64,000 nucleotides of DNA from Noviherbaspirillum sp. L7-7A (GTDB taxonomy: Bacteria > Pseudomonadota > Gammaproteobacteria > Burkholderiales > Burkholderiaceae_D), in assembly GCF_019052805.1 (NCBI RefSeq), contig NZ_JAHQRJ010000001.1:2790001-2854000 (forward strand), read 5' to 3'. Positions within the stretch are counted from its first letter, which is position 1, and each line of letters opens with the position of its first letter. A program made the position numbers and the translations under genes. This document shows, in pieces, positions 19,693 to 29,954 of the stretch. The notes under the pieces were generated by a model. The model had not been told where the DNA came from. It ran no database searches and saw only the letters and a program-made list of their open reading frames with translations.

Positions 19693-20433
19693 ATGCTACG
19701 ACTTGCCCTGATCCGTTTGCGCAACCAGGCTGCCAGGATGCTGGCCTCAGCGCCATGCTGCTGTGCCTTGTGCGGCCGCGTTGGCCGGACCGTTCTATGT
19801 ACGCCTTGCCGGGCGCGGTACCTGGCCAGCGCCCCTGCCCGTTGCGCGCAGTGCGCGATCGAGTTGCCGGCAGCGGCTGGCGTGCTACGGTGCGGCAGCT
19901 GCCTGCGGCGGCCGCCGTCGTTCGATGCCACCGTGGTCGCCGGCGATTATGCGGCGCCGCTCGACCAGTTGGTGCTGGCCCTGAAATTCGGCGGCCAGCT
20001 GGCAATGGCCCCGCTGTTCGGCCAGTTGCTGGCCGATGCGCTGCGCCGGCTGCCGCAACAGGAATGGCCTGAACTGATTACGCCGGTGCCGCTGGGACAG
20101 CGCCGGCTGGCCGAACGCGGCTTCAACCAGGCGCTGGAAATTGCGCGGCCATTGGCCCGCGGCCTGGGCCTGCCGCTGGCGGCGCGCCTCCTGGCTCGCG
20201 AGCGCGAGACGGCGCCACAAAGCCTGCTGACGCCGGGCGAGCGGCGCGCCAACCTGCGCCGCGCATTCAGCCTGCCGCAGGCCGGACCGGGCCAGGTGCG
20301 CGGGCGCCATGTCGGCGTGGTGGACGATGTACTCACCACAGGCGCGACGCTGGAAGAAATTGCCGCCACGCTCAAGCGCTGCGGCGCCGTGCGGGTGACC
20401 TGCCTGGCATTTGCCCGCACCGGGCGGCGCTAG
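19693..20433 (+). CDS. comF: ComF-family phosphoribosyltransferase-like protein
   Basis: A 246-residue ComF homologue. The N-terminal quarter has paired cysteines (CCALCG, CTPC, CAQC, CGSC), a zinc-ribbon-like arrangement. The C-terminal half is a type I PRTase fold with VVDDVLTTGATLEE. In naturally transformable bacteria ComF helps take up single-stranded DNA, but the family is found in nearly all Proteobacteria and its exact activity is unclear. The ATG at 19693 gives the normal length. Divergent from bioC. Confidence 0.9.
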   Translation: MLRLALIRLRNQAARMLASAPCCCALCGRVGRTVLCTPCRARYLASAPARCAQCAIELPAAAGVLRCGSCLRRPPSFDATVVAGDYAAPLDQLVLALKFGGQLAMAPLFGQLLADALRRLPQQEWPELITPVPLGQRRLAERGFNQALEIARPLARGLGLPLAARLLARERETAPQSLLTPGERRANLRRAFSLPQAGPGQVRGRHVGVVDDVLTTGATLEEIAATLKRCGAVRVTCLAFARTGRR

Positions 20434-20478
20434 GCAACCAGCCTGCCCCGCTCATTCGTTTCATCAAAGGAGAGTTGC

Positions 20479-20949
20479 TTGTTTCATGTCGTTCTTGTCG
20501 AGCCGGAAATCCCCCCCAATACCGGCAATATCATCCGGCTGTGCGCCAATACCGGGGCCCAGCTGCACCTGATCGAGCCGCTGGGTTTTCCGCTGGACGA
20601 TGCGCGCATGCGCCGCGCGGGGCTGGACTATCACGAATATGCAGCGATGAAAGTGCATGCCAGCTGGGATGCCTGGCTGGCCAGCGAGCAGCCGGATCCG
20701 GCGCGCATGTTCGCGCTGACCACCCATGGCGCCACGCCGTTTGCCAGCGTGGCCTTCCAGCCCGGCGACGTATTCGTGTTCGGCTCGGAAACCCGCGGGC
20801 TGGCGCCGGAACGGCGCGACAGCTTTCCGGCCAGCCAGCGCATCCGGCTGCCGATGCGGCCCGGCAACCGCAGCGTGAACCTGTCCAATACGGTGGCGGT
20901 AGTGGTATACGAAGCCTGGCGCCAGCATGGCTATGCCGGCGGCGCCTGA
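20479..20949 (+). CDS. trmL: tRNA (cytidine(34)-2'-O)-methyltransferase
   Basis: A SPOUT-family enzyme of 156 residues that 2'-O-methylates the wobble base of leucine tRNAs. The knot motifs are PNTGNIIRLCANTG, FGSETRGL and NRSVNLSNTVAVVVYE. The start is TTG, supported by an AAAGGAG site 6 bp before it and by the family N-terminus FHVVLVEPEIP beginning immediately after. It follows comF by 45 bp. Confidence 0.93.
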   Translation: MFHVVLVEPEIPPNTGNIIRLCANTGAQLHLIEPLGFPLDDARMRRAGLDYHEYAAMKVHASWDAWLASEQPDPARMFALTTHGATPFASVAFQPGDVFVFGSETRGLAPERRDSFPASQRIRLPMRPGNRSVNLSNTVAVVVYEAWRQHGYAGGA

Positions 20950-20963
20950 AGCATTGCCATGGT

Positions 20964-21039
20964 TATAATCCGGCTTCACGGCCCTCAAGCGGCTAGAGCG
21001 GATTCGGCCTGACTGGCTCAGTCGAGGCCGAATCCGCTC
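20964..21039 (+). promoter_or_regulatory. -10 element and long leader hairpin before the copper chaperone
   Basis: A perfect TATAAT (20964-20969) has no obvious -35. It is followed by a strong inverted repeat: GAGCGGATTCGGCCT (20996-21010) pairs with AGGCCGAATCCGCTC (21025-21039), and GACT/AGTC extends the stem inside. The hairpin would lie in the untranslated leader about 50 bp before the ATG. There is no T run after it. Either a leader regulatory structure or a terminator of trmL; both are inferences. Confidence 0.5.
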
Positions 21040-21087
21040 CAAGAGTTGCTAACAGTGTTGTCCTCACCAGCAGATAAAGAGAAATTC

Positions 21088-21567
21088 ATGACCTTGCGTT
21101 TCGCTTCCGCCCTATCCGTCTTTTCCGCCGCGCTGCTCCTGGCCGGCGCCGCTCATGGCCACAGTTATGAACTGGGCACGATCCGCATCGGTTATCCGCA
21201 TGCCCGTCCCACCGTGGCACAGCAGCCCAGCGGCGGCGCCTACATGACGCTGGAAAACCGCGGCAGCGCCGGCGACCGCCTGCTCGAGGTGTCCTCGCCA
21301 GTGGCGGCATCGGCACAGATTCACACCATGAGCATGGAAGGCGATGTAATGCGGATGCGGGAAGTGGGTGCGCTGGACCTCGCACCGGCGGCCAAGGTGG
21401 AAATGAAGCCGGGGGCCGGCTATCACATCATGCTGGTCGGCCTGAAGCAGCCGCTCCAGGCTGGCGACAAGTTCCCGATGACGCTCAGTTTTGAGAAGGC
21501 CGGCAAGGTCGAGGTGTCGGTCACGGTGGACAGCAAGGAAGCCAAGCCGTCCGGCCACGGGCATTGA
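21088..21567 (+). CDS. Periplasmic copper chaperone PCu(A)C
   Basis: A 159-residue secreted protein with a signal peptide ending AAHG (about residue 24). The PCu(A)C fold binds Cu(I) through His and Met. The ligand run IHTMSMEGDVMRMREV and the later YHIMLVGLKQPL fit the H-x-M family pattern. The C-terminus ends GHGH, which may add metal affinity. These proteins hand copper to Sco or the CuA site, which fits the oxidase genes 3 kb away. The ATG follows a weak AAAGAGAAA site. Confidence 0.9.
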   Translation: MTLRFASALSVFSAALLLAGAAHGHSYELGTIRIGYPHARPTVAQQPSGGAYMTLENRGSAGDRLLEVSSPVAASAQIHTMSMEGDVMRMREVGALDLAPAAKVEMKPGAGYHIMLVGLKQPLQAGDKFPMTLSFEKAGKVEVSVTVDSKEAKPSGHGH

Positions 21568-21584
21568 TGCGCCGGCAGCGTTTG

Positions 21585-21623
21585 CCGCATCCGGCCGCCG
21601 GTTTTGCCGGCCACCGGATGCGG
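21585..21623. terminator. Hairpin between copper chaperone and uvrD
   Basis: CCGCATCCGG (21585-21594) and CCGGATGCGG (21614-21623) form a GC-rich stem with a further GCCGG/CCGGC stem inside. It lies between two convergent genes and lacks a T run. Confidence 0.5.
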
Positions 21624-21640
21624 TGACTGCCCTCCTCCAC

Positions 21641-23905
21641 TTACTCCACCTTCTCCAGCTTGGCGATCGTCAGGTCGAGCAGCTTCATGCCGTTGCGGCC
21701 GAAGTTGATGCTGGCGCGGGCATTGTCCCCGCCGCCTTCGATATTGACGATCACGCCCTCGCCGAACTTCTGGTGCATCACGCTTTGCCCGATCCGCCAG
21801 CCGCAATCCTTTTGCGCACCGCCTGACCGCAACGGGGTCTCGACCCAGGCAGCCTTCTGCTGCTGGTTGGCGAACCAGTGATGCTGCACCTTGGGCGACA
21901 GCCATTTCAGCGATTCTTCCGGCAGTTCATCGAAGAAGCGTGACTTCAGGTTGAAGCGGGTCTGGCCATGCAGCATCCGGGTCTGGGAAAAGCTCATGTA
22001 GAGCCGGCGCCGGGCGCGGGTGATGGCGACATACATCAGCCGCCGTTCTTCCTCGATGCCGCCCTCCTCCTTCTCGCTGTTGTCATGCGGGAACAGTCCT
22101 TCTTCCAGGCCGGTGATGAACACCGCGTCGAATTCCAGCCCCTTGGCCGAATGCACCGTCATCAGCTGCAGCGCATCCTGGCCGGCCAGCGCCTGGTTGT
22201 CGCCGGCCTCGAGCGAGGCATGCGACAGGAAGGCCGAGAGCGGCGACATCACCGCCGCCAGCGGCGCGTCGGCGTCCAGGATCTCGATGCCGTCCTCGTT
22301 GACGATGGCCTGGCCGACCATGGCCTGCGCGCTGGGTCCCAGCAGTGCCGGGGACGTCTTGCCGAAGCCTTCCTCCGAGACGAACAGCGTCGCCGCACTG
22401 ACCAGCTGCTCCAGGTTTTCGATCCGGTCGGCGCCTTCCTTTTCGCTCTGGTAATGGGTGATCAGCCCGCTCATGTCCAGGACCACCTGCACCAGTTCCG
22501 GCAATGGCAGCAGGCTGGTGTCCTGGCGCGTCTTCTCGATCATGCGCACGAAGCCGGAGAGCAGCGTGCCGGCCTTGCCGGGCACATGGGCGGCGGCGTC
22601 ATGCAGGGACGTGTCGCGCTGCTTGGCTGCATCCTGCAGCTGCTCCAGGCTGCGCGCGCCGATGCCGCGGGTCGGGAAATTGACCACGCGCAGGAAGGCC
22701 GAGTCGTTGTGGGGATTGTCGATCAGCTGCAGGTAGGCGATCGCATGCTTGATCTCGGCGCGCTCGAAGAAGCGCTGGCCGCCGTACACCCGGTATGGAA
22801 TGCCGGCGGTGAACAGGGCATGCTCGATCACCCGCGACTGCGCATTGGAGCGGTACAGCACCGCAATCTCGCTGCGCAGCGAGCCATCGGCGATCAGGCT
22901 CTTGCTTTCCTCGATGATCCAGTTGGCTTCCTGCAGGTCGCTGCTGGCTTCATAGATGCGGATCGGCTCGCCATGGCCGGCATCGGTGCGCAGGTTCTTG
23001 CCCAGGCGCTTGGCGTTGTGGGCGATCAGCGTATTGGCTGCATCGAGGATATGGCCGTGGGAGCGGTAGTTCTGCTCCAGCTTGATCAGGTTCTGCACCT
23101 GGAACTCGCGCTCGAAGGCCGCCATGTTGCCGACGTTGGCGCCGCGGAAGGCATAGATGCTCTGGTCATCGTCGCCGACGGCGAACACGGCGTTGTCGCG
23201 CCCGGCCAGCAGCTTGAGCCAGTTGTACTGCAGGTTGTTGGTGTCCTGGAACTCGTCGACCAGGATATGGCGGAAGCGCGCCTGGTAATGCTCGCGAAGC
23301 GCCTGGTTGCGCGACAGCAGTTCATAGGTGCGCAGCAGCAGTTCGGCAAAGTCGACCACGCCCTCGCGCTGGCACTGCTGGTCGTAGAAGTCGTAGAGTT
23401 CGACGAACTTGCGGTGGTAGTCGTCATGCACTTCCACGTCCTTGGCGCGCAGGCCCTCGTCCTTGGCGCCGTTGATGAAGTACATCAGGCTGCGCGCCGG
23501 ATATTTCTCGTCGTCGATGTTGAGCGCCTTGAGCATGCGCTTGATCATCGACAGCTGGTCCTGGGTATCGAGGATCTGGAAGCTCTGCGGCAGCGCGGCG
23601 TCGCGGTAATGGGTGCGCAGCAGCCGGTTGCACAGGCCATGGAAGGTGCCTATCCACATGCCGCGGGTATTGATCGGCAGCATCGCCGACAGCCGCGTCA
23701 TCATTTCCTTGGCAGCCTTGTTGGTGAAGGTGACGGCCAGCAGGCCGGCAGGCGAAATCTGCCCGGTCTGGATCAGCCAGGCGATGCGGGTGGTCAGCAC
23801 GCGCGTCTTGCCGGAACCGGCGCCGGCCAGGATCAGGGCCGATTGCGCCGGCAGTGTCACCGCGGCAAGTTGTTCTGGATTGAGGTTGTGAAGTAGGTTT
23901 TGCAT
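21641..23905 (-). CDS. uvrD: UvrD/PcrA/Rep-type 3'-5' DNA helicase
   Basis: A superfamily 1 helicase of 754 residues. Motifs in order: NPEQLAAV (Q motif), LAGAGSGKTRVL (Walker A), VTFTNKAAKEM (Ia), LVDEFQDTN (II), VGDDDQSIYAFRGA (III), LEQNYRS (IV), LMTVHSAKGLEFDAVFI (V) and VAITRARRRLYMSFS (VI). The C-terminal tail with VIVNIEGGGDNARASINFGRNGMKLLDL is the UvrD/PcrA-type Tudor-like domain that contacts RNA polymerase in the family. That tail favours UvrD over Rep. Roles are nucleotide-excision and mismatch repair. Confidence 0.93.
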   Translation of the reverse strand: MQNLLHNLNPEQLAAVTLPAQSALILAGAGSGKTRVLTTRIAWLIQTGQISPAGLLAVTFTNKAAKEMMTRLSAMLPINTRGMWIGTFHGLCNRLLRTHYRDAALPQSFQILDTQDQLSMIKRMLKALNIDDEKYPARSLMYFINGAKDEGLRAKDVEVHDDYHRKFVELYDFYDQQCQREGVVDFAELLLRTYELLSRNQALREHYQARFRHILVDEFQDTNNLQYNWLKLLAGRDNAVFAVGDDDQSIYAFRGANVGNMAAFEREFQVQNLIKLEQNYRSHGHILDAANTLIAHNAKRLGKNLRTDAGHGEPIRIYEASSDLQEANWIIEESKSLIADGSLRSEIAVLYRSNAQSRVIEHALFTAGIPYRVYGGQRFFERAEIKHAIAYLQLIDNPHNDSAFLRVVNFPTRGIGARSLEQLQDAAKQRDTSLHDAAAHVPGKAGTLLSGFVRMIEKTRQDTSLLPLPELVQVVLDMSGLITHYQSEKEGADRIENLEQLVSAATLFVSEEGFGKTSPALLGPSAQAMVGQAIVNEDGIEILDADAPLAAVMSPLSAFLSHASLEAGDNQALAGQDALQLMTVHSAKGLEFDAVFITGLEEGLFPHDNSEKEEGGIEEERRLMYVAITRARRRLYMSFSQTRMLHGQTRFNLKSRFFDELPEESLKWLSPKVQHHWFANQQQKAAWVETPLRSGGAQKDCGWRIGQSVMHQKFGEGVIVNIEGGGDNARASINFGRNGMKLLDLTIAKLEKVE

Positions 23906-24269
23906 CCGCAGGATTATAAGCCGGTGTGTCGCCGGTCCGTAACAATCCGGCGGCGCCCGGAAGTCAGGGTAGCGACGGTTGCGGTTGCGGGGAAGCGAAA
24001 GCGGGGTGGGCGGTGCGTCGGTCGGGGAATGCGTGGGGGTTTTGAAGCTTGGAAGAATGGGCTTTTCGGCGGTTTACATAATTGTCCTGCGCGTAATGCC
24101 CCTTCGGGGTATTACGCCCTACGGGATGGGTTAGGCCTTTGTAGGATGCAATACCCGCAGGGCATTGCACGGCGTTCGCAGACCGGGATCGTTTTGTCGG
24201 CGGCCTGCATGATCGGCCTGCGCGTAATGCCCCTTCGGGGCATTACGCCCTACTTGCGACCCCGGGCCT
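23906..24269. repeat. Intergenic region with three palindromic repeats
   Basis: 364 bp without a gene. It holds GCGTAATGCC-CCTTCGGGG-type palindromes at 24091-24122 and 24222-24253, and a related unit starting GTAGGATGCAATACCC at 24141-24170. Each is a 10-12 bp stem around a CTTCGGG or CGCAGGG core. Related units occur at 36.1 and 63.2 kb. At 23970-23982 there is GTAGCGACGGTTGCGGTTGCGG, resembling the hexamer-bearing repeat at 60.9 kb. Confidence 0.85.
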
Positions 24270-24890
24270 TCAGCTGAACAGCTTGGCCAGTTCGCGTGCC
24301 GCCGCCTGCGGATCGTCGGCAAAGTAGACGCTGCTGATCACCGCCACCATGTCCGCCCCCGCCGCCACCAGCGGCGCCGAGTTCTCCCGCGTCATGCCGC
24401 CGATTACCACGTTGGGCACGGCAATGGCATCCCGCGCCCGGGTCACGATGTCGACCGGCGTGCTCACCTCGTACTTCTTGATGCGCGACGGGTAGAAGCC
24501 GCCGAAGGCCACATAGCTGGCGCCGGCCTGCTGCGCCGACTGCGCCAGCTCGAAAGTGCCGTAGCAGGAGGCGCCCACGATACGGTCCGGGCCGACCAGC
24601 GTGCGCACCGCCGCGACCGCCGCATCGGTGCCGCCGACATGCACGCCGTCGGCATCGAGCTCCACGCACAGTTCCGGATAGTCGTTGATGATGAACGGCT
24701 TGCCGTGCCGGCGGCACAAGGCCAGCAGCGCGGCAGCCTGCTCCCGCCGCTGCGCTTCACCGGCTGTCTTGTGCCGGTACTGCAGCAGCGTGGCGCCGCC
24801 GCGCAGCGCGGCGTCGCTCACTTCCACCAGTTTGGCCGTGTCGTCCCAGTCCGGCGTGACCAGGTACAGCCCCTTCAGCGTCGTCTGCAT
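24270..24890 (-). CDS. thiE: Thiamine-phosphate synthase
   Basis: Joins the pyrimidine diphosphate and thiazole phosphate moieties to give thiamine phosphate. A 206-residue TIM barrel with LLQYRHKTAG (diphosphate-binding), FIINDYPELCVELDADGVHVGGTD and the C-terminal GGMTRENSAPLVAAGADMVAVIS. The start MQTTLKGLYLVTPD at 24890 has a GAGGAGA site upstream. It is the last gene of the thiCSGE operon, 10 bp after thiG. Confidence 0.95.
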   Translation of the reverse strand: MQTTLKGLYLVTPDWDDTAKLVEVSDAALRGGATLLQYRHKTAGEAQRREQAAALLALCRRHGKPFIINDYPELCVELDADGVHVGGTDAAVAAVRTLVGPDRIVGASCYGTFELAQSAQQAGASYVAFGGFYPSRIKKYEVSTPVDIVTRARDAIAVPNVVIGGMTRENSAPLVAAGADMVAVISSVYFADDPQAAARELAKLFS

Positions 24891-24900
24891 TGTTTTCTCC

Positions 24901-25689
24901 TCATGCAATCCGGCCCGCCATCGGCGACGATGGCGAGGCGGCAAAGCGCCGCGGGATGCGTCCGGCCAGGTAGGCTTCGCGGCCGGCTTCGACCGCCAGG
25001 CGCATCGCCCGCGCCATGCGCACCGGGTCCTGCGCGCCGGCAATCGCCGTGTTCATCAGCACGCCGTCGCAGCCCAGCTCCATCGCGATCGCCGCGTCGG
25101 AAGCGGTGCCCACGCCGGCATCGACCAGCACCGGCACCCTGGCCTGCTCGATGATCAGGGACAGGTTCCACGGATTGAGGATGCCCATGCCCGAGCCGAT
25201 CAGCGAGGCCAGGGGCATCACCGCCACGCAGCCCAGGTCTTCCAGCATGCGCGCCTGGATCGGGTCGTCGCTGCAATAGACCATGACATCGAAGCCATCC
25301 TTGACCAGCCGCTCGGCTGCCTTCAGGGTTTCGGGCATGTTGGGAAACAGGGTCTTCTCGTCGCCCAGCACCTCCAGCTTGACCAGCTTGTGGCCGTTCA
25401 GGAGCTCCCGCGCCAGTTGCAGGGTGTAGACCGCGTCCTCGGCGTTGTAGCAGCCGGCGGTGTTGGGCAGGATGGTGTAGCGCGATGGCGGCACCACGTC
25501 CAGCAGGCTGGGAGCGTTCGGGTCCTGGCCGATATTGACCCGGCGGATCGCCACCGTGATGATGTCGGCGCCGCTGGCCTCGGTGGCCAGGCGGGTCTGC
25601 TCGAGGTCCTTGTACTTGCCGCTGCCTACCAGGAGGCGCGAGTTGTAGGTGGTGCCGGCAATGGTCAGGCCGTCAGTGTGCTTGCTCAT
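24901..25689 (-). CDS. thiG: Thiazole synthase
   Basis: Builds the thiazole ring from deoxyxylulose phosphate, ThiS thiocarboxylate and an imine of glycine. A 262-residue barrel with the catalytic lysine in [16 protein letters not shown] and the phosphate-binding segment [21 protein letters not shown]. An AAAGGAAAGC site precedes the start. It needs an iminoglycine source (ThiO or ThiH), which is not encoded in this window. Confidence 0.96.
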   Translation of the reverse strand: MSKHTDGLTIAGTTYNSRLLVGSGKYKDLEQTRLATEASGADIITVAIRRVNIGQDPNAPSLLDVVPPSRYTILPNTAGCYNAEDAVYTLQLARELLNGHKLVKLEVLGDEKTLFPNMPETLKAAERLVKDGFDVMVYCSDDPIQARMLEDLGCVAVMPLASLIGSGMGILNPWNLSLIIEQARVPVLVDAGVGTASDAAIAMELGCDGVLMNTAIAGAQDPVRMARAMRLAVEAGREAYLAGRIPRRFAASPSSPMAGRIA

Positions 25690-25725
25690 GCTTTCCTTTC
25701 GATGTGAGGCGGCGCGGCGGCAGGC

Positions 25726-25929
25726 TTAGCCGCCGCCGATGGCGCGCACGATGTCGACCCGGTCGCGCGGCTGCAGCTGGCGTGCCGCCCAGGACTGGCG
25801 CGGCACAACCTCGCGGTTGACCGCGATGGCCAGCGCCTTGCCGGCCAGGTCCAGGTCGGCCACCAGGTCGGCGATGCATGCACCCTGCTGCAGCGCATGC
25901 GGCGCGCCGTTGAGTTCGATCTCCATCAT
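25726..25929 (-). CDS. thiS: Sulfur carrier protein ThiS
   Basis: A 67-residue ubiquitin-like carrier. The C-terminus ends in the obligatory Gly-Gly (AIGGG) that is adenylated and thiocarboxylated to supply thiazole sulfur. It sits between thiC (10-bp gap) and thiG (36-bp gap). Two adjacent ATGs (25929 and 25926) are possible starts. Confidence 0.94.
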   Translation of the reverse strand: MMEIELNGAPHALQQGACIADLVADLDLAGKALAIAVNREVVPRQSWAARQLQPRDRVDIVRAIGGG

Positions 25930-25939
25930 GCGGCCAGCC

Positions 25940-27989
<2,050 letters not shown>

Positions 27990-28022
27990 CATTTTTTCCG
28001 CCGGTTCCCTGGCGGTCGGGCG

Positions 28023-28051
28023 ATTATAGCCCTATCAATTGCGGCTGTGCA
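28023..28051 (-). promoter_or_regulatory. Probable thi operon promoter
   Basis: On the minus strand TGCACA (28046-28051), 17 bp, then TATAAT (28023-28028). The -10 is perfect and the -35 matches TTGACA at four of six positions. It sits just ahead of the TPP aptamer and overlaps the last codons and stop of the upstream GGDEF-EAL gene. Confidence 0.5.
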
Positions 28052-29775
28052 GAGATTTCCGGCGCCATCGTTTCGGCCGATGTTTCCGGTGCAATGAACA
28101 GCGCTTCAAACCTTTCCGGCGGCAAAGGGTGTGAAAACAGGTAGCCCTGCCCGTACTGGCAGCCGGCCGCGCACAGCAGCGCCTTCTGCTCCCCCGTTTC
28201 GATGCCTTCGGCAATCACCTTGATGCCCAGCCGGCGCGCCATCAGGATGATGGTTTCCGCAATGGCACGGTCGTCCTCGTTGACCGCCATGTCGCGCACG
28301 AAGGAACGGTCGATCTTCAGGTAATCGATGGCGAACTTCTTCAGGTAGGCCATCGAGGAATAGCCGGTGCCGAAATCGTCGATGGCGATCTGGATGCCGG
28401 CATCGCGATAGTCCTGCAACTGCCGGTCGACGTCGCCCGAGGCGTTGAGCAGCACGCCTTCGGTGATTTCCACCACGATGGCCTGGCCGGGCAGGCCCAG
28501 GCCGCGCAGATGATCGGTCCAGGACAATGACTTGGGCGCGAGGAACTGGAGCGGCGACTTGTTGACGCTGACCTGGAACGTCTTTCCGGTCAGCACGCTC
28601 CAGCGGCTGGCCCAGCGCGCCGCCTCGCAGAACACCCAGTCGCCGATCTCCGCAATCAGGCCGGTTTCTTCCGCAACCTGGATGAATGCCCCCGGTCCCA
28701 CCATGCCGCGCTCCGGATGCTGCCAGCGCACCAGCGCTTCGGCCTTGAGCACGCTGCCGTCGGCCAGATCGACCACGGGCTGGAAATGCAGCCGCAATTG
28801 CTTCTTCCCGATCGCAAGGCGCAGGTCCTGCACCAGGCGCATGCGCTCCACGCTCTGCTGCTGCATGGCCGCGGTGAAATAGCAATGCCGGTTACGTCCC
28901 GCCCCCTTGGCGGCATACATCGCCTGGTCGGCATAGCGGATCAGCTCCTCCGCGCTGGACACATCCTGCGGGTAAAACGCCACGCCGATGCTGGCTGAGA
29001 CGAAGGCGGTTTCATTGACCAGCGAAAACGGCCTGGCCAGCGCCTGCAGCATGTCCTGGACCACCCGCTCGATGTCGCCGATATGGCTGAAGTCGGGCAG
29101 GATGGCGACGAACTCGTCGCCGCTCAGGCGGGCCACGATGTCGGTGGCGCGCAGGTGGGAGGCAATGCGGCGCGAGGCTTCCACCAGAAGCAGGTCGCCG
29201 ACGTTATGGCCGAACACATCGTTGACCTGCTTGAAATCATCGAGGTCGATGAACAGCGCCGCCACCGCTAGGCCGCTGCGCTCGGCCTTGCGCATTTCAT
29301 GGCCGAGCCGCTCGATCAGCAGGCGCCGGTTGGGCAGCCCGGTCAGGCTGTCGAAATTGGCCTGGCGCCAGATGGTCTCCTCGGTGCGCTTCTTTTCCGT
29401 GATGTCGGAGAACTGCGCCAGGTAACGGTGCACGCTGCCGTCGGGCGCGGCAATGGTGTTGATGGTCAGCCATTCCGGGTATTCCTCGCCGTTCTTGCGC
29501 CGGTTCCAGACCTCGCCGCACCAGGTGCCCTTGGCGAGCAGGCTGTCCCACATCTGGCGATAGAACAGCCGGTCATGCCGTCCTGAACTCATGCATTGGG
29601 GATTCCTGCCGGCCACTTCCTCGAAACCATAGCCGGTGATGCGGGTGAAAGCCGGGTTGATGGACAGGATGCGGTTGCCGGCGTCGGTCACCATCATCGC
29701 TTCGCTGCTGTGCTCGTAGACCAGCGCCGCGATGCGCAGGGCGTCGGCAGCTTCCTTTTGTTCCCGGATGTTCAT
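28024..29775 (-). CDS. PAS-GGDEF-EAL cyclic-di-GMP signalling protein
   Basis: A 583-residue cytoplasmic protein with no membrane segment. A PAS/PAC domain occupies about residues 14-130. The GGDEF domain (about 138-305) has the active-site loop SGDEF at 218-222, a tolerated variant, with an RATD inhibitory site at 209-212. The EAL domain (about 318-570) keeps EALVRW, ITEG, IDDFGTGYSS, LKIDRSF and AEGIET, so phosphodiesterase activity is plausible. It probably makes or degrades c-di-GMP in response to a PAS signal. Its ribosome-binding site is weak, so the start is uncertain. Confidence 0.92.
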   Translation of the reverse strand: MNIREQKEAADALRIAALVYEHSSEAMMVTDAGNRILSINPAFTRITGYGFEEVAGRNPQCMSSGRHDRLFYRQMWDSLLAKGTWCGEVWNRRKNGEEYPEWLTINTIAAPDGSVHRYLAQFSDITEKKRTEETIWRQANFDSLTGLPNRRLLIERLGHEMRKAERSGLAVAALFIDLDDFKQVNDVFGHNVGDLLLVEASRRIASHLRATDIVARLSGDEFVAILPDFSHIGDIERVVQDMLQALARPFSLVNETAFVSASIGVAFYPQDVSSAEELIRYADQAMYAAKGAGRNRHCYFTAAMQQQSVERMRLVQDLRLAIGKKQLRLHFQPVVDLADGSVLKAEALVRWQHPERGMVGPGAFIQVAEETGLIAEIGDWVFCEAARWASRWSVLTGKTFQVSVNKSPLQFLAPKSLSWTDHLRGLGLPGQAIVVEITEGVLLNASGDVDRQLQDYRDAGIQIAIDDFGTGYSSMAYLKKFAIDYLKIDRSFVRDMAVNEDDRAIAETIILMARRLGIKVIAEGIETGEQKALLCAAGCQYGQGYLFSHPLPPERFEALFIAPETSAETMAPEISAQPQLIGL

Positions 29776-29919
29776 GACGTGATTCAGGCGGATCAGAATG
29801 GTTTTTGAAGGACTCGATGATGGTCCGACTGAGCATTCCCTTTATTGATTCAAGTCAATTATTTCTTCATGGAAAATTGATAGCTGCGCGGCTGTGTCAT
29901 CCCCGATGCTGCCGTCCCT

Positions 29920-29925
29920 TATAAT
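29920..29925 (+). promoter_or_regulatory. -10 element of valS
   Basis: A perfect TATAAT 30 bp before the valS ATG. No convincing -35 is seen at 16-18 bp, so this is position-based support only. Confidence 0.4.
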
Positions 29926-29954
29926 CTCCGGTTTCGCCCAACCCCAATCAAATC

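Noticed and set aside
21968-23896. 642-codon open frame on the plus strand
   Set aside because: Antisense to the UvrD-type helicase with all seven helicase motifs intact on the other strand.
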